This document shows positions 18,628 to 27,478 of a DNA stretch of 64,000 nucleotides, piece after piece; position 1 is the first letter of the stretch; each line of letters begins with the position of its first letter. Made by a program: the position numbers and the translations under genes. The notes beneath the pieces are model-generated. The model was not told the DNA's origin, made no database searches, and saw nothing but the letters and a program-made list of their open reading frames with translations. Source of the DNA: Candidatus Altimarinota bacterium (GTDB lineage: Bacteria; Patescibacteriota; Gracilibacteria; UBA4473); assembly GCA_021734395.1 (NCBI GenBank), contig JAIPJB010000004.1, positions 98,335 through 162,334 on the forward strand, read 5' to 3'.

Positions 18628-18789
18628 ATGATTGCAAAAGAAAAAGATTCTTCTCCATTCGGATTTGATATGCAAGACCAACACACGAAGATTCGAGAGT
18701 GGGATCAGGATCTCTTGCGTCAAACAAAATCTTTGTGGGGTATTCAGAGTGTAGAAACATCCATTCAATTTTCAGAAACTCATGAATAA
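18628..18789 (+). CDS. Small ORF (53 residues) coupled to the membrane-protein/lgt operon
   Basis: The reading frame starts at ATG 18628 (MIAKEKDSSPFGFDMQDQHT) and encodes 53 residues, ending in TAA at 18787-18789. The next gene starts at ATG 18782, so the two overlap by 8 bases, the arrangement seen throughout this operon. The sequence is charged and has a protein-like composition, but I know no family. It sits exactly between divergent dgt and the envelope operon and would be the first gene after the operon promoter. Confidence 0.45.
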   Translation: MIAKEKDSSPFGFDMQDQHTKIREWDQDLLRQTKSLWGIQSVETSIQFSETHE

Positions 18790-19462
18790 TTACCTCCACC
18801 AAGACCCCTACCCTAGCCATTGGGGCGGACCCCCCTGGTATGAGATATGGATCGAAAAATTTCTGAATTTTTTTCCTCAATCCTGGCAAGAAAATTTTGT
18901 ACAATTTTTCCTTTGGCTTCGAGATTTTTGGATGGAATATTCAGCCTGGATACTTCTGGTACTCGTGATTTTGGCTGTGATGAAACTCTCCTACAACGCT
19001 CTCAGACGACGAGAAAAAAACATTCAGAAGCTCTGGCGATTTGTGCTCTTTTTTCTGTCAAAGCGACAGATGATGATTCCCCTCATCTATACGCTTGCCC
19101 AGCGGGATAATATTCTCACTCCCGCACAACTTCAGGAATTGCTTTCCATTCGAAATACATGCCGAACGTTTTCTCTTCGCCACAATCCAGAAGAACGAAT
19201 CAAGCACGAAAAAAAAGTCTCTCGAATTTTATTCGAATATTTTTCGATTCTCGAAAGAAAAGGAAAAATTCAACAAAATAATACTCTCCAACGAATCATG
19301 AAGGATTTAGAGTTTATTGATGAAAAACTCGTGCAGGTTCAAAAAGCATATAACACGGAAGCTCGAAATTGGAATGTGACATATGATATTTTTCCGCTGC
19401 GAATTTTGGGAAGTTTATTTCGATTTCATCGGTTTCAGCCTTTTGTAGAAGAAAACAAATGA
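18782..19462 (+). CDS. Single-pass membrane protein of unknown function
   Basis: The 226-residue protein has an aromatic N-terminal region (MNNYLHQDPYPSHWGGPPWY), one transmembrane helix at about residues 58-76 (WILLVLVILAVMKLSYNAL) flanked by RRREK on the C-terminal side, and a large charged, probably cytoplasmic helical part. Topology is therefore N-out, C-in by the positive-inside rule. No enzymatic motif is seen. It overlaps the small ORF upstream by 8 bases and lgt downstream by 4 bases, so it is very likely cotranslated with the lipoprotein-processing gene. Confidence 0.7.
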   Translation: MNNYLHQDPYPSHWGGPPWYEIWIEKFLNFFPQSWQENFVQFFLWLRDFWMEYSAWILLVLVILAVMKLSYNALRRREKNIQKLWRFVLFFLSKRQMMIPLIYTLAQRDNILTPAQLQELLSIRNTCRTFSLRHNPEERIKHEKKVSRILFEYFSILERKGKIQQNNTLQRIMKDLEFIDEKLVQVQKAYNTEARNWNVTYDIFPLRILGSLFRFHRFQPFVEENK

Positions 19463-20232
19463 TCTGGGATTTTAATCCGATAGCATTTTCCGTGTTCGGT
19501 CTTGATGTCCGATGGTATAGCTTAAGTTATATCGCGGGATTTTTTTTAGCGCTTTGGTGGGGATATCGATTGCAACAAAAAGCACTTTCTGCTCCTCTTT
19601 CCCGAGAACAATTTGAAACTCTTATTTTCGGGACTTTCTTCTCGGGGGTTATTGGAGGGCGTCTCGGGCATTTTTTGTTTTATTCTCCTGAAATATTTGT
19701 GCAAAATTTCAGTGAAATCTTCAAAGTATGGCATGGAGGGATGTCTATTCATGGAGGTCTTTTAGGGGCGCTCTTCTTTCTCTGGTGGTGGTCGAGAGAA
19801 AAAAATATTTCTCTCTTACGTATAACTGATATCTTGGTCATTCCCCTCTCGGTAACACTTATTTTCGGACGTATTGGAAATTTTTTGAATGGAGAACTCG
19901 TCGGTCGTCCAACAGATCAGATTTGGGGGGTTATTTTCCCTCATATCGACAACCAACTTCGTCACCCAAGTCAATTATACGAAGCCGCAAAAAATGTCAT
20001 TCTGAGCATCCTCCTGATCTTTTTTTTCGTGCAAAAAAAATGGCAACAGAAAGGATTTCTAACGGTATCTTTTTTGGTCGGATACGGCATTCTCCGATTT
20101 ATTGTCGAATTTTTCAAAAAACCAGAAGGAATGATTTTATGGCTTACTACGGGGCAAGTGCTCTGTTTAGGAATGATCGGAATCGGATTTTTACTCGCAA
20201 AAAAAATGAATTTTTGGCACAATGTCCCATGA
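19459..20232 (+). CDS. lgt: Prolipoprotein diacylglyceryl transferase
   Basis: Lgt transfers diacylglycerol from phosphatidylglycerol to the lipobox cysteine of prolipoproteins in the cytoplasmic membrane. The 257-residue polytopic protein contains the family motifs WHGGMSIHGGLLGAL and FGRIGNFLNGELVGRPTD, with conserved His, Arg and Asn residues, and the RHPSQLYEA motif. It overlaps the preceding gene by 4 bases and its end overlaps the extended frame of the DsbA-like lipoprotein gene, whose product is a probable substrate. No lspA is present nearby. Confidence 0.95.
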   Translation: MIWDFNPIAFSVFGLDVRWYSLSYIAGFFLALWWGYRLQQKALSAPLSREQFETLIFGTFFSGVIGGRLGHFLFYSPEIFVQNFSEIFKVWHGGMSIHGGLLGALFFLWWWSREKNISLLRITDILVIPLSVTLIFGRIGNFLNGELVGRPTDQIWGVIFPHIDNQLRHPSQLYEAAKNVILSILLIFFFVQKKWQQKGFLTVSFLVGYGILRFIVEFFKKPEGMILWLTTGQVLCLGMIGIGFLLAKKMNFWHNVP

Positions 20233-20239
20233 TATTTCT

Positions 20240-20878
20240 ATGATAAAAAAAACATTCGTTTTCTTGTGTGCTCTTTTCCTTCTGGGGTGTGGGAATAATG
20301 AAGAAGGTCAATTTGATAATATTGCTCAACGACTAGAAACCGAACGAGGCAAACTCGATGGGCTTTTCCCGGAAACCAGGAAAGTGTATCTCACTGAATT
20401 TTTTGATTTTGGATGTAGCCATTGCGCTCAAGCACATAATGTTTTGAAAAAGCTTGAACGGGAATTCAACGGCCAACTTATTGTTGAGAAAAAACATTAT
20501 TCTATTTATCCAGAATATAAAATTGTGGCAGAAGCTTCCGAGTGTTCGCGAAACCAAGGAAAATTTGAAGATTTTCACAATCTCTATTTTGATGAATATT
20601 TCGGAGAAACCGATCCCGAAATACTGCAGGAAATGATCCTGCAGCTGAATCTCAATCTCAATGACTTTATTATTTGTCTGGAATCTGGAGCGACAAAGGA
20701 CAAAATAGAAATGGAAAGCCGTCAGGCAAAAAAATATGGAGCGAAGGGAACCCCTTTCTTTGTCATTAATGAAGACACAACAATCCCTGGGCTTCTCCCA
20801 GAAGGAACATTCCGAAATCTTATAGAAAATCTTCTTGAACCTGAATCAAACGAAGAAAATCCTGACAGTGAAAAATGA
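20240..20878 (+). CDS. DsbA-like thioredoxin-fold lipoprotein
   Basis: From ATG 20240 the protein (212 residues) starts MIKKTFVFLCALFLLGCGNN, a lipoprotein signal with lipobox LLGC, so it should be lipid-anchored outside the membrane by the Lgt encoded just upstream. The thioredoxin fold shows an active-site CSHC (in FFDFGCSHCAQAHNVL) and a cis-proline motif GTPFFVINE; both are as in the DsbA family, which oxidises or isomerises disulfides in exported proteins. Secreted neighbours with paired cysteines are possible clients. The frame also opens at 20222 within lgt, which would bury the signal peptide and is not preferred. It overlaps yggU by 4 bases. Confidence 0.88.
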   Translation: MIKKTFVFLCALFLLGCGNNEEGQFDNIAQRLETERGKLDGLFPETRKVYLTEFFDFGCSHCAQAHNVLKKLEREFNGQLIVEKKHYSIYPEYKIVAEASECSRNQGKFEDFHNLYFDEYFGETDPEILQEMILQLNLNLNDFIICLESGATKDKIEMESRQAKKYGAKGTPFFVINEDTTIPGLLPEGTFRNLIENLLEPESNEENPDSEK

Positions 20879-21156
20879 AAATCACTGAGTGGAAGAAAAA
20901 AGTAGAAAAAAAACTGCAGTGTGAAAATCAGTCTTTTTTGCGTGTCAAAGTATCCCCCGGAATGGCTAAAAATGAAATAGCCGAAATCCTCGAAGACAGC
21001 GAGAATACTGTAAAAATTCGCATTGCCGCACCACCGGAAAAAGGAAAAGCCAATAGCGAACTCTGCAAATTTTTAGCGGATTATTTTGACTGCCGATGTC
21101 AGATTCTTTCCGGACAAACTCATTCGCTCAAACTCATACAATTAGATCGAAACTAA
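20875..21156 (+). CDS. DUF167/YggU family protein
   Basis: This small 93-residue protein has the family signature RVKVSPGMAKNEI and the PPEKGKANSELCKFLADYF segment with ILSGQTHSLKLI, as in YggU/COG1872. The function is not established. It overlaps the upstream DsbA-like gene by 4 bases and is the last gene of the lgt operon; its stop overlaps the convergent transketolase stop. Confidence 0.88.
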   Translation: MKITEWKKKVEKKLQCENQSFLRVKVSPGMAKNEIAEILEDSENTVKIRIAAPPEKGKANSELCKFLADYFDCRCQILSGQTHSLKLIQLDRN

Positions 21157-23054
21157 ATCTTTTTGAGAACTTCTTCGATGGCTTCTTGTCCAATGCCGGC
21201 AGACCGGTACAGTTCTTCCGGCTTTCCGGAAAGCTGATATTCCCGTACCCCCAAGGCCTGGTAAAAGTCCAGAGAAATATTTCTTTCAGCGACGAACCGA
21301 GCGACGCCAGAAGCAATGCCGCTATAAGGATTGTGATCCTGAACAATCAATACTTTTTTTGTTTTGCGCAGAGAGTCCTCCAGTGTGGTATCGAATTGTT
21401 TATTTGAACTCGCAATGATAATTTCCGCATCAATACCCGTTTCTTCCCGCGCTTTCAAAGCTTGGATTACCATTGGACCACTCGCGACAATCGTCACCTT
21501 CTTTCCTGTCCGTAAAAGATCACACTTTCCGTATTCATACTGATACTCTTTATCGTATAAAATTGATCCGTCTTCCTTCGTCAAAACAGGAATTTTGTGG
21601 CGCCCCATACGGACATAAAAATTTCCGTAATGAGTCGCTGCATAACGAATGATTCGATCACAATGATTGGGGTCGGCTGGTTCGATAGCATGTGTGTGAA
21701 ATAATCCTTCCATTGATCCCATATCATCGATAACCTGATGGGTTGGACCATCTTCTCCGACTGACAACCCACAGTGTGTAGAAACCATCTTTACGTTGGT
21801 TCTATTGATATCATTAACCCGAGCTTGGTCTTTGGCCCGAGAAGTCATAAATGCGCCGAAAGTTGAGCAAAAAGGAACAAAACTCGACAAGGACAATCCT
21901 CCATTGGCCGAAACCATATTCTGTTCCGCAATACCAAATTCAAGAAACTGGTCGGGAAGTTTTTTTTCTACAAAATCTGTTTTCACAGAGCCAGAGAGAT
22001 CTGCGGTAGAAGCCAAAACATTCTTATTTCGCTGTGCCAGATCCAATAAAGCTTTCCCATACGCGGAACGACAATCTGTCATTTCGTCAGGTGAATATTC
22101 ATATGGCTCACCACATTCAAGAGAAATTGGACTCAGATCATCCGGAAATTCTGTCCTTGGAGGCCGAAAGTTTCGATCCTGTCGGAATGTCGCCAGCATT
22201 CCCTGTTCCTCCAAATCCAACGGCATTTTTTCGAGCATCTGATCGATTACGTCTGGTTTGGGAACTTTTCCATGCCAAGTGGCTTTAAATTGCCGACCAT
22301 CTTCTTCAAGTTCAGGAATCCCCTTCCCCATAATGGTTTCTGCAACGACAACCGTGGGACGATCTGATTTGTCGGCTTCGCCAATTGCATGCCAGATTGC
22401 TTCATCATCGTGTCCATCAATTCGCAAAACATTCCATTTTGCAGCTGAAAAAAGAGCCGCAATATCTATCGGCAGAATATTCTGCAGTGAATCCGAGAGT
22501 TGAACTCGATTCGCATCCACAAAAACCACGAAATTATTCAGTTTGTATTTCGCTGCAAAAAGCATCATTTCGTGAACTTGTCCCTCCTGTAATTCCCCGT
22601 CTCCTACTAAAACAAATACTTTTTTATTGGTCTTTTTTTTCTTTTCCGCTACAGCCATACCAGAAGCGACCGAAACACCGATACCCAAAGGCCCTGTCCC
22701 ATAATAAATACCCGGAATATGACGAGTAACGTGTCCTTCGAATACCGAACCGATTTGGCGAAATCCTTGAATCACATCTTCGGGATCCACGACACCCATT
22801 TCAGCTAAAATCGAATACACCCCCGGAGAAATATGCCCGTTGGACACCACTATTTTTTCTTCTGTTTGAGACAAACGGAAGGCATACAAAACCGAAAGAA
22901 TATTGAGACTCGAAAGAGATCCTCCTGGGTGCCCAGACTGAGATGTGCGCAACATCTGGAGAATAGTTCTCTTGCAGCTTTTTCGAAAAGTATCGAGAAA
23001 TTTGAGCCGCTGGGGTCCGAGCTTTTGATCCGAAGAAGGGAAAGAAAAATCCAT
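21153..23054 (-). CDS. tkt: Transketolase
   Basis: Transketolase moves two-carbon ketol units between sugar phosphates, using thiamine diphosphate. The 633-residue single chain holds the N-terminal TPP-binding module (TSQSGHPGGSLSSLN, GPLGIGVSVASGMAVAEK, LVGDGELQEGQVHE with the GDGEL...N motif) and the pyrimidine-binding module (FLEFGIAEQNMVSANGGLSL with the catalytic Glu) plus a C-terminal domain (VQDHNPYSGIASGVARFV). In many Patescibacteria it supports nucleotide sugar supply without a complete pentose phosphate pathway; that role is inferred. Length matches standard transketolases. It is monocistronic and convergent with yggU. Confidence 0.95.
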   Translation of the reverse strand: MDFSFPSSDQKLGPQRLKFLDTFRKSCKRTILQMLRTSQSGHPGGSLSSLNILSVLYAFRLSQTEEKIVVSNGHISPGVYSILAEMGVVDPEDVIQGFRQIGSVFEGHVTRHIPGIYYGTGPLGIGVSVASGMAVAEKKKKTNKKVFVLVGDGELQEGQVHEMMLFAAKYKLNNFVVFVDANRVQLSDSLQNILPIDIAALFSAAKWNVLRIDGHDDEAIWHAIGEADKSDRPTVVVAETIMGKGIPELEEDGRQFKATWHGKVPKPDVIDQMLEKMPLDLEEQGMLATFRQDRNFRPPRTEFPDDLSPISLECGEPYEYSPDEMTDCRSAYGKALLDLAQRNKNVLASTADLSGSVKTDFVEKKLPDQFLEFGIAEQNMVSANGGLSLSSFVPFCSTFGAFMTSRAKDQARVNDINRTNVKMVSTHCGLSVGEDGPTHQVIDDMGSMEGLFHTHAIEPADPNHCDRIIRYAATHYGNFYVRMGRHKIPVLTKEDGSILYDKEYQYEYGKCDLLRTGKKVTIVASGPMVIQALKAREETGIDAEIIIASSNKQFDTTLEDSLRKTKKVLIVQDHNPYSGIASGVARFVAERNISLDFYQALGVREYQLSGKPEELYRSAGIGQEAIEEVLKKI

Positions 23055-23191
23055 GCCAATATTTTATTTGAGGGAATTCTAAAGGGCTCTCTTGAAAAAC
23101 TCAAGACGAGAATAAAAACAGAAAAACTTGTTTTAAAGGGTTCTTGACAAAAAACAAAATCAAGATTAAAAATGTTTTACTAAAAAGTATC

Positions 23192-23612
23192 ATGCAAGAA
23201 ACAATCGAAAAAAACTCGCCTCTGTCTTCTTCACTCCAAAGAGAATGTGATCAGATAATCCCTCTGATCCAAAACATGAGAAATCACACCGTTGGTTCAG
23301 CGGAAAAGTATAATGAATACGAACAACAAGTGAAAAATCAGGACACGAAAATACTCGCAATACTCAAGCAAGAACTCGAAGACAAAACCGAAACGGAAGT
23401 TATCGAAATATTCCAAGCGTTTGCGTCCTACTGTAAAGAAATTTCTTATACTCCTCGTATATTCCAAGAATCTCTGGATGTTCTCAATACCGAAAAATCA
23501 ATAATAAAAATCTTAGCAATATTATTCGGAGCAGAAAAAAAAACGAATCGAAAACGAACAAAACGAAGTCCATGAACTAGTAGAAAAAAGTCTTGGAAAA
23601 CAACAACAATAA
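23192..23612 (+). pseudogene. Small helical protein gene with apparent frameshift in a 9-A run
   Basis: The frame from ATG 23192 (MQETIEKNSPLSSSLQREC; open upstream to 23144) encodes an acidic, coiled-coil-like protein ending at 23575 with a basic tail, NRKRTKRSP. Just before that tail is a run of nine A residues. Skipping one base there (+1) continues in a frame reading RIENEQNEVHELVEKSLGKQQQ to TAA at 23610-23612, which matches the acidic helical style of the rest and ends right before the convergent gene. Either the poly-A run is an indel (mutation or assembly error) or slippage yields two C-termini. The family is unknown. Confidence 0.5.
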
Positions 23613-23613
23613 T

Positions 23614-24285
23614 CTATTTCTCTCGCAGTAGTATTCGCAAATACGGCCACAGATTTTCTGCGATAATACGATAGCCTTTTTCATTGGGATGCATGTTATC
23701 AGCCAGATTGTATTCCGACCGCATCATCACTCCTGACAAAAGTGATGGCATCAAGACGGCATCAAATTCACGGGCGAGGTTTTCGTACATAGTTTCGAAA
23801 GCAGAAATATAGGAGAACCCTCTTGTGGGGGGAGGCAAAATCCCCACCAAAAGAATTTTGGCATCGTATTCTTGTATGATACGGAGAATTTTTCTCAGAT
23901 ATTCCTGCGTTTCTTGCACGGGAAATCGCTGCAAAGCATCATTGGCGCCCAAAGCAACGATCACAATTTCCGGATGAGTTTCGGTAAATATGTCTTCGAG
24001 CCTGGCCAACCCGTCCCGAGTCGTATCTCCACTCACTCCGTGATTGAGAATAGTGTAGTGATCGTATCCTTCCTGCTCCAGTCGAAATTTCAACAGAGAA
24101 GGATAACTGTGTGATTCGGAAACTCCTGTCCCCTCAGTCAGACTGTCACCCAGTGCCACAATGATACCAGAATGAATAATCTGATTGGGTTCTGCATCTG
24201 GTACTCCCGAAGAAAAGAAGAAAAAATATCCACCGACAAGAAACAAAAGAAGCAAGACAAGGTATTTTTTCATATCATTCTGCAA
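23614..24285 (-). CDS. SGNH/GDSL-type esterase (TesA-like), membrane-anchored or secreted
   Basis: The protein begins with a signal-anchor (MKKYLVLLLLFLVGGYFFFFSSG after a few residues). The catalytic blocks of SGNH hydrolases follow: block I IVALGDSLTEGTGVSESHSYP with the nucleophilic Ser, the Gly of block II in NHGVSGDTT, block III ALGANDAL, and block V DNMHPNEKGYRI with the Asp/His pair. Family members are lysophospholipase/arylesterase enzymes. The 223-residue length is normal. The stop of the penicillin-binding protein gene is 12 nt upstream on the same strand, so the two may be cotranscribed and act in the envelope; the natural substrate is unknown. Confidence 0.88.
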   Translation of the reverse strand: MQNDMKKYLVLLLLFLVGGYFFFFSSGVPDAEPNQIIHSGIIVALGDSLTEGTGVSESHSYPSLLKFRLEQEGYDHYTILNHGVSGDTTRDGLARLEDIFTETHPEIVIVALGANDALQRFPVQETQEYLRKILRIIQEYDAKILLVGILPPPTRGFSYISAFETMYENLAREFDAVLMPSLLSGVMMRSEYNLADNMHPNEKGYRIIAENLWPYLRILLREK

Positions 24286-24297
24286 AAAAAATATTTT

Positions 24298-26484
24298 TTA
24301 TTTATCTGGCGGGATACTCATGTGTCGAAACAAAAAATCTGCTACCCGACGAAATGTGCCAGCAGCGGTTTCTGATCCCCACTGAGACACCTTCGGATAA
24401 TCAAACTTTACCAGAATCACAAACTGAGGTTCTTTGAGGGGCCCGAATCCCGCAAAACTCGTGATGGTAGTTCCCGCTCCTTCCAAAACCTGATTTCCCC
24501 GATAAGTCTGTGTCGTTCCGGTTTTCCCCATGACATTATACCCCCACACACGACCTCCGCGAGCAATTCCATTATTGACGGCATTGAGCAACATCGCCTT
24601 AATCGTATGATAGGTTTCATCCGAAATAACTTTGCGTATTTTTTCAGAATGGTATTTCTTGACCGTTCCATCAGGATAACGCACTTCTTCCACGAGTAAT
24701 GGTTTCATGAGATATCCTCCATTCGCCAAAACAGAAAATGCCATTCCCATCTGTAGTGGCGTGCTGGTCAATCCCTGTCCGAATCCTCGCGTAATCAATT
24801 CTGATTCTGACCAGTCTTTCCAAAATTCCAGTTGTCCATCTGCTTCTCCATTCAATTCAATGTCTGTGTACTGACCAAATCCAAATGCCCGTAAATATTC
24901 ATAGAGCAGTTTGTATCCCATTTTTCGGGTAATAAAAGCAATCCCTGTGTTCAGTGATCGGTTGAGCACTTCTATCATGGTCGTGGTTCCGGCATAGGTT
25001 TCATCCGCATTTCGGATTTTAAACTCTCCTACTTCGATTGGTCCTGTATCCTCATATGTTGTTTGTGGGGTTACCTCATCCGCATTGAGCGCAGCCGCCA
25101 TAGTGATCGGTTTCATAACTGATCCTGGCTCATAGGTATCCGAAACAATCTTATTCCGAAACACCTGTGGCCCCCATCTATTAAAATAACGATAATATCG
25201 ACCTCCATCGACAATCGTTGGAATACGCTGATTAAATTCTTCACTCTCGCGATCTTCGGCTTCCTGATCAGGAGTAATCTCATAGCGAGTAAAAACTTTT
25301 CCGAATTCATTGGGGTCAAAATCCGGCGCATGAGCCATAGCCAAAATACGTCCTGTGGAAGGCTCAATCACAATAATCTGTCCAAAATCAGCTTCAAACT
25401 GTTTGAGATCCTCTTGGAGTATTTTTTCGACTTGTCCTTGGATTACCCGATCAATCGAAAGTACAATATCCGCTCCATCTCGAGCGCGTAAAATCTGAGA
25501 TCCTTCGCCCAAAATACGTTGCCCACGGGTATTAATCGCTCCAAAAATCACCCCTTCTTCTCCTGCTAATTCGTGATCAAAACGCCCTTCAATTCCGTAT
25601 TGCCCATGCCCAGATGAATCCACAAAGCCCAAAACCTGTGCCGCTAAATTTCTTTCTGGATAATATCTCCAGTGTTCATCACGCAATTGAATTCCTCTCA
25701 GAACATCCTGATAACGGGGATTTGATTTGAGTTCCAGAATCTTTTCGGAAACTTCGGGAACAATTTTATTGCTTATTTCGACATATCGTTTGGGACGACG
25801 TTCAAGCATTGCTTCCAACTTATCCACTTCTATATTGAGTAACGGCGACAATTTCTCAGCCGTTGGAGTGAGCGATTCTATCTGAGTCGGATCCGCGACG
25901 ATCATCGCTCCTTCCACACGAACTCCAGAGATATCAAGTTCCTCAATCATCAAGGCCCGACTTTCAGCAACATCTGTTTCGAGAATTACTCGCCGACGCT
26001 CTATCTGACTGAAAATGTCCCTAAGTTCCTTCTCGTAGGCTTTGATGGCCGCCTGCTCTGAGGCTGATAATTTTTTTGGATCAGTTTCGACAATACACCC
26101 TTCTATTTTTTCACAGTGTGCATGAATCAAAAGAGGTGCTAAAAGCTCTGCCGCCAAATCAGGATTTCCTTTTTGCTGCTGAGAAAAATCCAAGCGAGGA
26201 TTGTATTCTGGATATGCCAAAATAATCGGATCCACAAAAAGGAGCTTGAGCGTATTGTTGGTCGCAAGAGGCGTGAGCTCATCAGTGAGACGATTTTTTC
26301 GTACTAAAATCTTTCCTCTTTGAGCGGGGAGAATAGATCGTTTTTCATGTTGGGCACGAGCTTCTTGTGCGAATTCTTCGGCACTCAATACCTGCAGATC
26401 AAAAAGGCGAATCAAAAAAACACCAAAAGCCAATACAAAGAAAATCTGCAGAAACCGAATCCGACTCGAGAAATCCAAGCTCAT
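24298..26484 (-). CDS. Class B penicillin-binding protein (FtsI/PBP2-like transpeptidase)
   Basis: This enzyme cross-links peptidoglycan in the outer leaflet/periplasmic-side space. The 728-residue protein has one N-terminal transmembrane anchor (FLQIFFVLAFGVFLIRLFDLQVL), the dimerisation/pedestal domain (RGKILVRKN..., GIQLRDEHWRYYPERNLAAQVLGFVDSSGHGQYGIE), and the transpeptidase domain with SxxK as SVMK (Ser about 454), SxN as SLN in VLNRSLNTG, and KTG in GKTGTTQTY (about 653). No PASTA domains are seen. With murA in the window this implies a real murein wall. It is upstream of the SGNH esterase gene on the same strand. Confidence 0.93.
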   Translation of the reverse strand: MSLDFSSRIRFLQIFFVLAFGVFLIRLFDLQVLSAEEFAQEARAQHEKRSILPAQRGKILVRKNRLTDELTPLATNNTLKLLFVDPIILAYPEYNPRLDFSQQQKGNPDLAAELLAPLLIHAHCEKIEGCIVETDPKKLSASEQAAIKAYEKELRDIFSQIERRRVILETDVAESRALMIEELDISGVRVEGAMIVADPTQIESLTPTAEKLSPLLNIEVDKLEAMLERRPKRYVEISNKIVPEVSEKILELKSNPRYQDVLRGIQLRDEHWRYYPERNLAAQVLGFVDSSGHGQYGIEGRFDHELAGEEGVIFGAINTRGQRILGEGSQILRARDGADIVLSIDRVIQGQVEKILQEDLKQFEADFGQIIVIEPSTGRILAMAHAPDFDPNEFGKVFTRYEITPDQEAEDRESEEFNQRIPTIVDGGRYYRYFNRWGPQVFRNKIVSDTYEPGSVMKPITMAAALNADEVTPQTTYEDTGPIEVGEFKIRNADETYAGTTTMIEVLNRSLNTGIAFITRKMGYKLLYEYLRAFGFGQYTDIELNGEADGQLEFWKDWSESELITRGFGQGLTSTPLQMGMAFSVLANGGYLMKPLLVEEVRYPDGTVKKYHSEKIRKVISDETYHTIKAMLLNAVNNGIARGGRVWGYNVMGKTGTTQTYRGNQVLEGAGTTITSFAGFGPLKEPQFVILVKFDYPKVSQWGSETAAGTFRRVADFLFRHMSIPPDK

Positions 26485-26526
26485 CAGGCGCCGAAATTGT
26501 AAGGCAAAGCCGAAAAATGTCGAGAT

Positions 26527-27393
26527 TTATTCTGGTTTTTCCTTGGCGACTTCTTCAGGAACTTTCCCTGATTTTTTATACACATCCAGCCATTTTTTTC
26601 GAGAGTCTGGATTTTTTATTTTTATTCGAGAACGGCGAATACTGCTGCTGAAATCCGGAACACGATTGGGGGCATACACTTTGCTTTCCCATTCCCGACG
26701 CTCCTGTGCCTGATCTTTTGCGTTTTGAAATACCTCGGCGTCACCTCCATATTGCCGCTGTGAATGGCGCAGCGAATAACGACTCTTTTTGTTTGTTCTT
26801 TCAGCGGATTTGAGCATCCCCACATCTTCTTTTCGTTTTAATTTTGAAACCCTCTTTGCTACTGAATGCAGGGGAGAAGGTTCATCTATTTTTTCCTGAG
26901 CGACCTGATTAAAATCCTTATCTCGTTCCCACGGGGGGAGTGAGTCTTTGTATTCGCGGCGAGATATCAGAAGCTCAAAATTTGTATCGCGCATCGACCG
27001 AGCCGACAAACTAGAACGTTCTTGATTTATCTGATGACGTCGTTCGTAAGCATAATCAAGCAGTTCTTCCGAAGATAAATCTCCGGTCTTATATCCGCCA
27101 AAAACTTTGTAGCCATTATGATTTTCACGGAGAAGAATTTTTTCCATCGATTCTCCATAGACTTCTTGAGGATCATAAATGCCGGTCTCTTCAGAACTGT
27201 CTTCCTCTTCATTTTCATCTTCAGAAAGACTCTCTGAATCCGATTGGCTGTCTTCTTCCTCATTTTGATCGACCACGATAAAGGAAGACGGACCGGGAAC
27301 TGCCGCCGACACTGTGCCCCTATTTCCCAGAAACAACAGGCAGAGAAATATCGGAAGGAAAAATGCAATATGTTTTTTGAAATATTGTGTCAT
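26527..27393 (-). CDS. Secreted highly charged protein of unknown function
   Basis: From ATG 27393 the protein is 288 residues, beginning with a signal peptide (MTQYFKKHIAFFLPIFLCLLF, cleavage near VSA|AV). A strongly acidic Ser/Glu/Asp segment (EEEDSQSDSESLSEDENEEE) is followed by a basic, Arg/Lys/Ser/Gln-rich body without transmembrane segments or recognisable domains. The frame is open to 27546 but those 51 residues run into the divergent relA promoter region. The acidic-then-basic layout suggests a disordered envelope protein that could bind wall polymers; this is inference. Confidence 0.65.
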   Translation of the reverse strand: MTQYFKKHIAFFLPIFLCLLFLGNRGTVSAAVPGPSSFIVVDQNEEEDSQSDSESLSEDENEEEDSSEETGIYDPQEVYGESMEKILLRENHNGYKVFGGYKTGDLSSEELLDYAYERRHQINQERSSLSARSMRDTNFELLISRREYKDSLPPWERDKDFNQVAQEKIDEPSPLHSVAKRVSKLKRKEDVGMLKSAERTNKKSRYSLRHSQRQYGGDAEVFQNAKDQAQERREWESKVYAPNRVPDFSSSIRRSRIKIKNPDSRKKWLDVYKKSGKVPEEVAKEKPE

Positions 27394-27478
27394 CTCATCA
27401 TTATAACACAAAAAATAAAAAATAGCAAGGTGTTTCCAGACAGAAAACACTAGACAAAGGGCTTCTTTTTTCGTGATA

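Noticed and set aside
18599..18904. 102-residue N-terminal extension of dgt
   Set aside because: It lacks family similarity and lies opposite the small ORF and the start of the envelope operon; MSKKTLDG at 18598 gives the usual start.
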